From Corallium rubrum (Eukaryota > Cnidaria > Anthozoa > Scleralcyonacea > Coralliidae), in NCBI GenBank assembly GCA_964035015.1, contig OZ035997.1, positions 23,435,834 through 23,499,833 of the forward strand: a stretch of 64,000 bases of DNA, given 5' to 3'. A program made the position numbers and the translations under genes. The notes under the pieces were generated by a model that saw only the letters and a list, made by a program, of their open reading frames with translations, did no database searches and was not told the DNA's origin. Positions 22,165 to 32,044 of the stretch are shown in pieces (position 1 is the first letter of the stretch; each line of letters begins with the position of its first letter).

Positions 22165-23015
22165 TCAACAGAACTGCGCATGCATGCATTTTAACTCTTA
22201 AGTGCAAGAGTTGGTGCAAATTTCGGTACGGTTCCAAATTCCTTCGGACCTGTGCATGCGTGTATATATAATGGGATAAGAAAAGCACATCTTTGCAAAG
22301 GAATCCTGAAGAGTTTGTTAGTTTTTCATTAGGCAAATTTTCTGGACAAAATTCTAGAGTTTTATATTTTTGTAAAGTTTATATAGATGGTCGAAACTCA
22401 TGCTGCCTGCAGTCATTCGCAGATGATGGCTCATATACTAATAGTTGCTTTTGCAAGTTAGTTTAAGTCCTCTAGAAGCATTCTATCTGTAGATTTATAT
22501 ACAAGACCGTGCGAGACAGCATTGAAAGATCGTGGGGCAAACGTATTTCTAAGCCAAACCGCAGTATAGTACGTATACCGAAAAATGCTCTTTGTTCCGA
22601 CAGTTGGCTATATATATATATATATATTTGGTTGTGACACCTAGCTTTTTTTTTACTGTAGTGGTATAATAGTGCAGACTTAATTCATGATAGCTAGTAA
22701 TTTCTTGGGTGAAGACAGAATTTTCCGATACTACACGTTATGGTTCTCCAGAGTAATTGGGTTATGTAAAGTGGGAAAGAAGACCAAATTACTTATAGAT
22801 ATATTGTATGCCGTTCACAGTTAAGCCTTTCACTGGGTGGGTGTTAGCCAAAGTAAAAAAAAATACTAAATACGTGCTATAGGCAGTGAAGGGATGAACT
22901 GAGCATGATTCCTTATAGCTCCTTACAAGCGACTCTTGTATTAAAAGATGTTGTATGCAGCAAACTAGACTAAAACTATATTTATACCAATCATACCTAA
23001 ACTCTTCTCCCTAAG
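22165..23015. other. Stretch without recognised genes
   Basis: A short (TA)n run at 22610-22627; nothing else supported. Confidence 0.45.
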
Positions 23016-23019
23016 AACT

Positions 23020-23405
23020 AAGAGTCAGTATTATAATACAGGAAGAAACCGGAGTACTGGGAAAAAACCTTTGGTCTTTAGTAGAGTCCAACTACAATGA
23101 GCTCAGTGGCGTATAGGAAGCAAGTTGATCTTGGAGGGGCACAGCTTCAAAAGAGCACTTTGTTCAGGTGGTAGGACTTCAAAAGGATACTTGAAACACA
23201 TGTTCATAAAAAGAGCACTTTTCTGTTGCAAGAAAGGCACTTCATGACAAAGTTAGGGGGGCACATGTCCCGTTCCCCCCGTTCCTATACGCCCGACTGA
23301 GCTAGAAACACTCTTCTGACATGCGCGGAATCGGATAACTGCATTATCGAACCCGCGTCGCAGAGGTAAAACGCACCAATACTCTAACTGTCTAGTCCAT
23401 AAATC
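23020..23405 (-). mobile_element. tRNA-derived SINE, split by a MITE
   Basis: On the minus strand, the head (23405 to about 23330) has an A-box-like TAGACAGTTAGAGTATTGG and a B box GGTTCGATAATGC. The body ends near 23030 in CCCAGTACTCCGGTTTCTTC, a core often seen in animal SINEs. A 196-bp hAT-like MITE (23104-23299) interrupts the body. Orientation and split are visible; the SINE family is not identified. Confidence 0.6.
23104..23299. mobile_element. hAT-like MITE with CAGTGGCGTATAGGAA termini
   Basis: CAGTGGCGTATAGGAA at the left matches the complement of the right end, CAGTCGGGCGTATAGGAA, with a 2-base indel. AGCT flanks both sides. The internal GGGGGGCACATGTCCC run resembles that of the CAGGG-ended elements at 48.1-49.5 kb. 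An 8-bp target duplication typical of hAT is not visible. Confidence 0.65.
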
Positions 23406-23634
23406 ACAACAGAATCAAGAAAGGGATTTTATAAAATTGTTTTGATATAACATTTATGGCCTTTTAGGGCCAAGACAGACATATAATATATTATAATTTT
23501 CAAATAAAACATGCTTCATTACACGCTAGTTATTTTGTTTTAAGTCTTTTTGTTTGTTAAGTCTTTCACATCTGGTTGAAGACTATAAATATGCATGATC
23601 TATATAAACATAGTACTCGGTTGTTCTTAACTCT

Positions 23635-24685
23635 TACACGACCGAGGGCTGACAAGTAAAATCGTCTGGTGGTGTTAGACAGAGTAAAATACTAAGTACT
23701 GCTTAGTTCGAAAACGAACGACACGGTAGGCAAAGAGTTACGAAGATTCTTACACGACCGAGGGCTGACAAGTAAAATCGTCTGGTGGTGTTAGACAGAG
23801 TAAAATACTAAGTACTGCTTAGTTCGAAAACGAACGACACGGTAGGCAAAGAGTTACGAAGATTCTTTCACGACCGAGGGCTGACAAGTAAAATCGTCTG
23901 GTGGTGTTAGACAGAGTAAAATACTAAGTACTGCTTAGTTCGAAAACGAACGACACGGTAGGCAAAGAGTTACGAAGATTCTTTCACGACCGAGGGCTGA
24001 CAAGTAAAATCGTCTGGTGGTGTTAGACAGAGTAAAATACTAAGTACTGCTTAGTTCGAAAACGAACGACACGGTAGGCAAAGAGTTACGAAGATTCTTA
24101 CACGACCGAGGGCTGACAAGTAAAATCGTCTGGCGGTGTTAGACAGAGTAAAATACTAAATACTGCTTAGTTCGAAAACGAACGACACGGTAGGCAAAGA
24201 GTTACGAAGATTCTTACACGACCGAGGGTTGACAAGTAAAATCGTCTGGTGGTGTTAGACAGAGTACAATACTAAGTACTGCTTAGTTCGAAAACGAAGG
24301 ACACGGTAGGCAAAGAGTTACGAAGATTCTTACACGACCGAGGGCTGACAAGTAAAATCGTCTGGCGGTGTTAGACAGAGTAAAATACTAAATACTGCTT
24401 AGTTCGAAAACGAACGACACGGTAGGCAAAGAGTTACGAAGATTCTTACACGACCGAGGGCTGACAAGTAAAATCGTCTGGTGGTGTTAGACAGAGTACA
24501 ATACTAAGTACTGCTTAGTTCGAAAACGAAGGACACGGTAGGCAAAGAGTTACGAAGATTCTTTCACGACCGAGGGCTCTCCACTTGACAAGTGAAATCG
24601 TCTGGCGTTAGACAGAGTAAAATACTCTGGTGCTAGATAGAGTAAAATAATAAAGTCTGCGAAAACGAACGATACGGTAGGTAAA
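23635..24685. repeat. 116-bp satellite array (8 full units plus one decayed)
   Basis: Units begin at 23635, 23751, 23867, 23983, 24099, 24215, 24331, 24447 and 24563, an exact 116-bp period. Each contains CGACCGAGGGCTGACAAGTA, AAAATCGTCTGG, a hairpin GTTCGAAAACGAAC, and GGTAGGCAAAGAGTTACGAA. Units 5 and 7 share variants (GGCGGTG, ACTAAATACT), and units 6 and 8 share others (GAGTACAATACT, CGAAGGAC), so a 232-bp dimer has itself been duplicated. The ninth unit is diverged and carries the simpler CGTCTGGCGTTAGACAGAG form, also seen at 2888. Confidence 0.95.
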
Positions 24686-24689
24686 AAGA

Positions 24690-25485
24690 GTTGATCTCAT
24701 GTGGGAACAATCTTTCCTACAAGCCTGACCCTGGGGTATTTTTACACTCTGGCAAAACGAAGTCCCTAGAAAAAAAGAGCTCTTCATGGGACATCGCGCG
24801 GTTGCTAAAACAATCCAGAAATATTTATTCTGAAGACTTTAGACTGTTGTATATTTTATTGGTTCTTCATGAATCTTATTATATCAAAATAATTACTTGA
24901 AGCTGAAGATTCCAGTCATATACAAATTGAACGAGGTTGATACAAATTTCATCCTTGCAACACATTGTGCTTATACGAAGAAACACATTTTACATGGGAA
25001 ACAATCGTAGACAATCGTATTAAATTGATCACTACACAATTCTTGGGATTTAAGAATATTTCATTTTGACTTCAAAGAACAGCATGAGACTAGTTCAGTG
25101 CATAGCGTGAAATCAACAAAATTAAAAACAAAATTTACATACGAGTGTCACTGTTCTTATATGCATGCAAGAAGTCTTTGTCAATGTTTTGTAAATTACT
25201 TCGTATGGTTCTGGTTCAACACTTTTCATCAGAAGAATGAATAAGATGCAATGCTTTATATAGCATCGAAAAACAAATTTATTTTATCCATAATTTTATC
25301 CATTCTATCGTCAGTATAATTAAAGTTAAGAATTCTTGTTTTACGCCGTGTATAGATTACTATAGAAAAATAAATTAACTTTCAAAAATTTGGGCCTGAG
25401 ACGAGGCTGTTACAAGTGCTGTGAGGACAAGGTTGTTTTCAGACTTAATTTTGGGAACTTTTTCAAGGGTGTTTTAGCGGAGTCC
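24690..25485. other. Stretch without recognised genes
   Basis: Only short frames; no motif or repeat supported. Confidence 0.45.
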
Positions 25486-25691
25486 AGTAGGATCGTATAG
25501 GCTCTGGGTACGGGATTGATGTATTTTCTCCTGGATATATATATAATATAACGGCGTTTCTGATTGGCTACGGTGCGTGCCCAATAACTCGATGGAGCAA
25601 CGGTAATTTCAAACGAAATGAGAAACTCGTTTTTAATCAGCGAAATAAATATTGTTTTTCGTTGTTTTGTGTCTGATTCTCTGTTATAAAA

Positions 25692-25825
25692 CATGGTTCA
25701 TAGTTTGCCGTGCTCCATTGAGTTATGGATGCACTTGCGAAGTTGGAGAGCACTCAAACGCTCTTTTTGTGCTCTCCGAACTTCCCGTGCATCTATAACT
25801 CGATATGAAGCACGCCAAACCATGA
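25692..25825. repeat. Foldback palindrome
   Basis: CATGGTTCATAGTTTGCCGT at the left pairs with the right end, which closes in GCACGCCAAACCATG. The inner arms GGAGAGCAC and GTGCTCTCC flank a short centre. Confidence 0.75.
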
Positions 25826-25872
25826 AACGTTTCTTAAATTTACAAATAAGCGAATGGAATAGAATCTCAATG

Positions 25873-25875
<3 letters not shown>

Positions 25876-25924
<49 letters not shown>

Positions 25925-25998
25925 TATTATTATTATTATTGTTATTGTTATTGTTATTGTTATTGTTATTGTTATTGTTATTGTTATTGTTATTGTTA

Positions 25999-26048
<50 letters not shown>

Positions 26049-26050
26049 AT
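25876..26050. repeat. (AAT)n / (TTATTG)n microsatellite
   Basis: (AAT)n changes to (TTA)n, then (TTATTG)n and again (TTA)n. It abuts a foldback on its right. Confidence 0.95.
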
Positions 26051-26062
26051 TATAATTATAAG

Positions 26063-26166
26063 TAATAACATGACTTGAGGGAAAGTTTGCGGCCCTCGGA
26101 CTTTTACAAATCTTCCCGAGGCAAAGGGGAAATTTAATCGCTAATTTCCCTCAAGTCATGTTATTA
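26063..26166. repeat. Foldback palindrome
   Basis: TAATAACATGACTTGAGGGA pairs with TCCCTCAAGTCATGTTATTA around a loop containing CCTCGG and CCGAGG. Confidence 0.8.
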
Positions 26167-26246
26167 GTTTGTAATATTATGATCGCCGAGGAAAACTTTG
26201 AGAATCTTACCGACAGGAAATTTACTCGGTTGATGAGGAAGTTGCA

Positions 26247-26364
26247 TCTAATTTTCCCGTGCATGTTGATGAGAGAAAAGATATGCAAGCGGGAAATTTA
26301 GAAGAAGACAAAGGATTTATTTGTCTTCTAATTTTCCCTCATTAACATGCACGGGAAAATTAGA
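26247..26364. repeat. Foldback palindrome
   Basis: TCTAATTTTCCCGTGCATGT pairs with ACATGCACGGGAAAATTAGA. An inner arm, TAGAAGAAGACAAA, also pairs locally. It may form one composite element with the palindrome 80 bp to its left. Confidence 0.8.
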
Positions 26365-26387
26365 AAAGAATCCGAGGCGATCATGGT

Positions 26388-26492
<105 letters not shown>

Positions 26493-26604
26493 TAGAAAGC
26501 TCCGAGCACCGAAGTGATTTTCAAGGAGGTCCTGCAGTACCGAAAGTTGTAAGCTACAAGTAACCAACCATAAAATGGTTCATATAGTTAATCTGCAATT
26601 CTCT

Positions 26605-26626
26605 ATTATTTTTTTTTCCTTTACAG
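26605..26626 (+). promoter_or_regulatory. 3' splice acceptor-like site before GPCR gene 1
   Basis: A T-rich tract followed by CCTTTACAG ends 33 bases before the ATG at 26660. This suggests a 5'-UTR intron, with the coding region in the next exon. The second GPCR gene has a similar site. Confidence 0.6.
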
Positions 26627-26659
26627 AATTGTTTATTTTATTTCTGAGTGAATCAGGGA

Positions 26660-27682
26660 ATGACAAGACAAGAAATGATTAACACACCAACTGCTACCAG
26701 TTCAACAACAGAAGCTAGAAAAATCTCATTAAACGACGAAATCTGGTTCATGGTCATTAAATATATTTTATTCGGTACGGCGTTTTTAATTAGTGTAGCT
26801 GGCAATACCTTGGTTACCTATATTATATTCACTCGTATTAAAATGAAGACTGTTACGAATTTATTTATTCTAAATTTGGCTATTGGAGACTTGATTTACA
26901 CATTAACTATTCCTTTTGATATTGGAATTCAAGAAAGTGGTAAAAAGTGGATTTATCTTCCCTTTTTCTGCAAAGTCCTTTCTCCACTCCAGACCATTTC
27001 TATGTCATCTTCGCTTCTTACATTGACTATGGTTAGTCTAACAAGATACCGAGCTATTATTTACCCTTTTAAAACACAGATGCAAGATAGGGGTGCCAAA
27101 TGTAGCATTGTCATGATTTGGATATTTTCAGCCACAACTGTGTTTCCGCAAGTAGTACATCAGCAAGTTCTGAACCAAGAATGTTCGGAAAAATGGGAGA
27201 GCAAGAACCATAGAAAAGCTTATACAGCTTTTCTTTTTGGTTTTCAATACGTAATACCTTTAACTATTATGACAATAGCGTATACACGAATTGGGTTTGA
27301 ATTATGTCGACCAACCCAAACACCAAATTCATTAATTCAAGAAGAGAGAGATAAAGAAGCGCACAAAGTTGTTTCAATGCTTGTAACAGTGACTGCAACT
27401 TTTGCTATCTTTACATTACCTACGTCAGTCATGTGGTTGTGGTTAGATTTTGGAGACGCGGACAGCTCATACACACAATTCTGGGACGTTCTGGACATTT
27501 TGTATATTTCTGACTTTATTAACTTAGCAGCTCATCCTATTCTATATGTCTACTTTAGTAAAAATTTTAGGACTGAGATGAAGGCAACATTTACAACCAA
27601 AGCTAACGAAGCAGACTCCAACGTGTGTAGGAATAATGTAAATGCACGGTTAAGGCGCACGTTTAAAACAACAGTAGTCTAG
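26660..27682 (+). CDS. Class A (rhodopsin-family) GPCR 1, intronless coding region (340 aa)
   Basis: I chose ATG 26660; the frame is open a little further upstream but only with a GTG. Seven hydrophobic segments fit the family. Visible landmarks are GN in TM1 (48-49), LAIGD in TM2 (73-77), Cys104 before TM3 and Cys175 in loop 2 for the conserved disulfide. Three activation motifs deviate: DRY is TRY (128-130), CWxP is FTLP (251-254) and NPxxY is HPILY (292-296). The protein should sit in the plasma membrane and sense an unknown ligand, perhaps a peptide, judging from its general resemblance to peptide GPCRs. A related gene lies at 32045-33160 on the other strand. The changed motifs may mean altered G-protein coupling or early decay, though the frame is intact. 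Confidence 0.9.
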   Translation: MTRQEMINTPTATSSTTEARKISLNDEIWFMVIKYILFGTAFLISVAGNTLVTYIIFTRIKMKTVTNLFILNLAIGDLIYTLTIPFDIGIQESGKKWIYLPFFCKVLSPLQTISMSSSLLTLTMVSLTRYRAIIYPFKTQMQDRGAKCSIVMIWIFSATTVFPQVVHQQVLNQECSEKWESKNHRKAYTAFLFGFQYVIPLTIMTIAYTRIGFELCRPTQTPNSLIQEERDKEAHKVVSMLVTVTATFAIFTLPTSVMWLWLDFGDADSSYTQFWDVLDILYISDFINLAAHPILYVYFSKNFRTEMKATFTTKANEADSNVCRNNVNARLRRTFKTTVV

Positions 27683-27744
27683 TCCAATTGAAAAATGATT
27701 ACCATGACGCAAACTAAAATATTTTGTTACTCCCAACAGGGTAT

Positions 27745-28196
27745 TAAAAACCGAACAAAACAAAACAAAACAAACCAAAACGAAACTAACCAAAACGAAA
27801 ACGAGACCAGACCAGACCAGACCAGACCCAACCGAACCAGACCAGACCAGACCAGAACAGACCAGACCAGACCAGACCAGACCAGACCAGACCAGACCAG
27901 ACCAGACCAGACCAGACCAGACTAAACCAAACCAAACCAAACCGAACCGAACCAGACCAGAACAGAACAGAACAGACCAGACCAGACCAGACCAGACCAG
28001 ACCAGACCAGACCAGAACGGAACGGAACGGAACGGAACGGAACAGAACAGAACAGAACAGAACAGAACAGAACAGAACAGAACAGAACAGAACAGAACAG
28101 AACAGAACAGAACAGAACAGAACAGAACAGAACAGAACAGAACAGAACAGAACAGAACAGAACAGAACAGAACAGAACAGAACAGAACAGAACAGC
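27745..28196. repeat. Pentanucleotide satellite (CCAGA/GGAAC/AGAAC)n
   Basis: Begins with AAAAC-type units, then (CCAGA)n to about 28015, a short (GGAAC)n, and (AGAAC)n to 28196. It starts about 60 bases after the GPCR 1 stop codon. Frames across it (Trp-Ser-Gly-Leu-Val repeats) are not genes. Confidence 0.95.
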
Positions 28197-28870
28197 TCCT
28201 CTTTAAAGGACTGATCTTTTGAAAGACTAAGTTGTAAAGCGGCGATCTTTAAGATTTAAATTTGTAATTTTTTTCAAAGCAACGTAACAAAGCCGAATTG
28301 GTCCTGCACACAGAAGTTTTTTACTGGAAATTAACTCACACGAAGCCGTTCACGCGCGAGTATACTTGTTGAGCTGCACGTACGGTTCAAGTCATTCCGT
28401 GCAAAAATACCGTAAATTGCCAAATTTCAGTGGCTCAATTATGGTTATAGAGCGGTTATAGAGCATTCAAACATGAGCATGCGGGTTAGAATTCTGTCAA
28501 AAGAAAACGATTTTTTTCCGAGTTTTAACATCTAACGACAGCTTGTACAGTAAGTTTGTTAGTTAAAATGTATTTTCTTATCTTGTCAACTCAGGGTGGC
28601 TTCTATCGTTTTCTATTCTTTTTAAATGTAAATATTAATAGACATAAGTAATTTTGTATTTAACATTCAGAATGAATATTATTTCTCAAACTCATTAATA
28701 ATTCATGAACCAAAAACAAAAGAAATTAATGTTTAATCAGTGCTTTGAAATCGGAGGAAAGGTACTAGTACTTTGAAATAATGCAAAATAGGTTTTCAAA
28801 GTCTTGGGACTTTGAAGTAAGGCAAATTATATTACGTTTCAGAGGTATCTTCGGGTTTGAGTTTGAGAAG
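28197..28870. other. Stretch without recognised genes
   Basis: TTTGAAAT/CTTTGAA motifs near 28745-28820 lead into the next foldback. Nothing else supported. Confidence 0.4.
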
Positions 28871-28871
28871 T

Positions 28872-28983
28872 CAGTTCAAATACTCGACGGAGGTCTTTAC
28901 CGGGATTACAAAGCTCTCGTGCACTTCAAAAAGCACTCGTATTTCGAAATCCCGGTAAAGGCCTCCGTCGAGTATTTGAACTG
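28872..28983. repeat. Foldback palindrome
   Basis: CAGTTCAAATACTCGACGGA pairs with TCCGTCGAGTATTTGAACTG, and TTTACCGGGATT pairs further in. It is nearly perfect over 36 bases per arm. Confidence 0.85.
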
Positions 28984-28989
28984 TTACGT

Positions 28990-30005
28990 AGAAGGTTATA
29001 ATATCGGGTATTAAAATAATTAAAAACATTCAGAGTGATTGAAGTAGTTTTATTTAAATATTCATTTATTTTTATTATAGTTTTTATTTTACATAGCCTA
29101 CTCAAAAATCATGTGCGATGAGTGTGACCACGTACCCTGGCCTTTTTATGCCAAGGAGTAGACGAAGAGCATGCACAGCTTTGTAACAAAATAATTAACC
29201 TAAAATTATACCAAAGGCAAAGTAATAATAACACAATTATTATAATTATGATAATACAGCCTCTATTTTATCTAGAAGAAATGATGTAAGCGTTAATTAA
29301 TTACCGAGAACAGAGGCTTTTACCCAAGGAACCTGCGGCCCCAGGCGGCGAGGAGGTTTTCTGAAAAACATATAAATTACTATATATTGCCCTGGTCAGG
29401 TGACCGGTGATCTATATACAGCTCTTGAATTTTTAATTATCGGCTCTCTTGGGATGTATCGTAGATACATCTCTAGAAAGAACAAAGAAAACCGACTCAA
29501 CTATTAAATAACGGCTGTTTCTAGACTTATAAAAAAATAACCGGAAGTAAATGAACGACAACACGCACTCTGATTGGCTATTGAGTCAAACAAGCGTGCC
29601 ATTATAACTCCATAACGGCATGGCGCAAGAGATACTTCGCGATGATTTTTTCGTTTTTGATGAATTTTATGTGGATTTAATAATCATCAACGAAAGTCAA
29701 AAATTACTTGGATATATGTCTAATCATGTAATTAACACAGCAGAATGTTTTCAGTGCAACTTTAAGTACATTTTCATCGCTAAAATCGCCGCGACGTGTT
29801 GTAAGGGTCCATGCGTGGCGCTAAATGGTAACAAACGTGTCCTGAGACAGGTAATCTGTCTTTTTGCTTATTTTCTTGGGTTTATTGACAATTTAAAGTC
29901 ATTATTTATAAAAGAAATAACTTAGTCGCTGTGCGATTATCGAGTTATAATGTACTCGAGAAGCCAGTAAAAGACTCGGCTATCGCCTCGTGCTCTACAC
30001 GCATC
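28990..30005. other. Noncoding, repeat-like stretch
   Basis: Text such as CACTCTGATTGGCTATTGAG (29567) and ATCGAGTTATAATG (29939) resembles foldback families elsewhere in the window. A 101-codon frame at 29620 lies inside this material and shows no recognisable domain. Confidence 0.4.
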
Positions 30006-30009
30006 TCTC

Positions 30010-30750
30010 GTGCATTATTAACTTCTTATTAGCCGAGAGCGTGGTCATTACAGAAAAAAAAATCAGACCGAGGTCTTGACAGTACAGACCGAGTCTGTGG
30101 GGCGAGGGCTGTACATAAAGACCGAGGTCTGATATTTTTCCGTAATAACCAAGCGGACGAGGTTAATAAGAGGTTTATTACATGGCATTTTGAAACAACA
30201 CATCTTACATTACCTTGTCAATAGAGACCTTAAGATACCCCGGGTTCGGTTTACGGGTACGGGTACCGCAATTTGTTTTTACTCGTAATATCTACCCGTT
30301 TTCCCGTGGTAGATCATGGTCTACCTGTACATACGACTACGGGTACGGGTAGATTAGCCGTACCCATAAACCGAACCCGGGGTATCTTAAGGTCTCTATT
30401 ACGGGTAAACAAAAATGGCGGTACCGTAGCCGTAAACCGAACCCGGGGTATCTTAAGGTCTAATAATGTGACCTCGAGCGTGTAACATAGAGTCATCGTT
30501 TTCAGTGTTGTTGCTCTTGTTGTCATCGCTTTCGGAATCCTAAAACTCACTGCCAGATTGCTCATCGTCCCACTCATACAAAATTTTTGCGGTTTTCTTT
30601 CATTGTTCAGTTGCAAACAACATGTCTGCCGAAATCCGTAATCGACTGGTCGATTACGGAAAATTGTCGACCGGCACGTGACGAGTCTCAACCAATGAGA
30701 ACACACGATTTCAACGGAAGTAACTTGTGCCAAAAAATAAAACTCGATAA
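30010..30750. repeat. Dispersed foldback repeat, copy 2
   Basis: Matches 4180-4745 in order: GACCGAG/CGAGGTC foldback (about 30025-30160), TATTACATGGCATTTTGAAA, GTGACCTCGAGCGTG, GCGGTTTTCTTTCATTG and AGTTGCAAACAACATG. Unlike copy 1 it is interrupted at 30222-30463 by a younger foldback. Confidence 0.72.
30222..30463. mobile_element. TA-flanked foldback MITE inside the repeat
   Basis: TAGAGACCTTAAGATACCCC at the left pairs with the stretch ending GGTATCTTAAGGTCTCTA at 30398. A third half-arm, ACCCGGGGTATCTTAAGGTC, follows at 30440-30460. Copy 1 of the host repeat lacks this segment, which defines it as an insertion. TA at both ends suggests a TA target. Confidence 0.75.
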
Positions 30751-30830
30751 TCGCACGCGACACGTTTTTTATTTCTTAACTCTTATTGTTTATGGCATCA
30801 AGACAGCCATCTTGAAAGACAAGCCATCTT

Positions 30831-30895
30831 AAGTTTTGTGGAAACACCACATAACTAAGCAAAGAAATATTTTGCGTGGTGTTTCCACAAAACTT
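30831..30895. repeat. Perfect 20-bp-arm hairpin
   Basis: AAGTTTTGTGGAAACACCAC pairs exactly with GTGGTGTTTCCACAAAACTT across 25 bases. Confidence 0.85.
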
Positions 30896-30909
30896 ATTTA
30901 GATTACTCA

Positions 30910-31228
30910 TTAATTCTATATTTCCTATTTTGACACTATACCTCATATTTTATAGATAACTTTAAACATTGTACTATTTTGACACTATACTTCATATTTT
31001 GTAAATAACTTTGAATATTATACTTATGTAATTTCTTTTTACACGCCCCCTGTGGAAATCAGCTTCGGTTGACGGGGTTAGCGTGGTTAAATAAAGTTCT
31101 TCATTCATTTCATTCATTCATTCATTCATTCATTCATTCATTCATTCATTCATTCATTCATTCATTCATTCATTCATTCATTCATTCATTCATTCATTCA
31201 TTCATTCATTCATTCATTCATTCATTCA
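30910..31228 (+). mobile_element. LINE 3' UTR with (CATT)n tail
   Basis: Two direct copies of a 48-49-bp unit (TATTTTGACACTATACYTCA...) at about 30930-31026 precede ACGCCCCCTGTGGAAATCAG and TAAATAAAGTTCTTCATTC, then a (CATT)n run at 31102-31228. This is the usual form of a LINE 3' end with a simple-repeat tail; the coding part is missing. Confidence 0.7.
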
Positions 31229-31234
31229 TGTTCA

Positions 31235-32040
31235 ATAGCTCAACAACAGAACGAATAATCCTAATAAAATTCTATAGTAGGGAATAATAGTATAGAATAA
31301 TCCTAATAAACATAAAGTAAAAAGTAAACGAAAATGCTTATAAACTATAGTCTAGAATTTTCATCAATTATTCGCGCTGTTGAGCAGCGGCAGTTTGAAG
31401 TTGTCCCCCCAAGATGGCCATGCAAGGTCTAAGGATCGAGAACGCTCCGTCAAAGATTTATTCGGTGAAGCGCTCATATTTTAACAATCCTTCTTTTGGA
31501 CGTATAATTGTCGTTGAATCAAATCCTTTTGTATACAAGAAAGTAAAAAAAATACTAAATATTCTCAATATATCATCTCGCAATATTGCATGCAGTCTCC
31601 AGCTGTTGTATAACCAATCAGATATATTGCTCGAATCCTTTTATAGTATTCTTGCCGCTCACACTGCATGTAAAAACATATATACGCTATTCTTTCTGAA
31701 AGATTAAAAACATATAGATAATACTCATTCTCTGAATTCAGTAATGTGCATTGTTTTATTATATATAACAAGCTCATGATGGTGTCTTAAACTGAAATCC
31801 CGCAGAATAGACGTAATTATTATATTTACATTAATGACAATACGATCTATAGAACGATATTTTTAACCAAACGATAATATTATGTTGCAGGAACAAAAAT
31901 GATACTCGTAACATACTCGCAAAATATTCTTTAGGCAAGATGTTGTGTTTAAATTGAGCGTTATATGATGAATGGCACTGTGTATAACACCAAGTGGATG
32001 CCATACATTACAGCCATATTATACAGTACACCACGCAATA
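31235..32040. other. Stretch without a supported gene
   Basis: A 97-codon frame starting at 31414 (CAAGATGGCCATG context) has no recognisable domain and I do not call it. This region is the 3' side of GPCR gene 2. Confidence 0.4.
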
Positions 32041-32044
32041 TAGC

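Noticed and set aside
23635-24685. CRISPR-like array
   Set aside because: The 116-bp units are near-identical along their full length, with no unique spacers; the context is an animal genome, so this is a satellite.
26648-26659. GPCR 1 starting upstream of ATG 26660
   Set aside because: The upstream in-frame start would be GTG, which is not usual for animal genes, and a splice acceptor-like site lies just before.
27650-27940. Frames with VWSGL or QTRPD repeats behind GPCR 1
   Set aside because: They translate the pentanucleotide satellite.
29620-29925. 101-codon frame as a protein gene
   Set aside because: It lies in repeat-like DNA between foldbacks, with no recognisable domain or splice context.
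31069-31287. Frame with FIHS repeats
   Set aside because: It is the (CATT)n tail of a LINE 3' end.
31414-31707. 97-codon frame with a good start context
   Set aside because: No domain, no neighbouring exon signals; a chance frame cannot be excluded.
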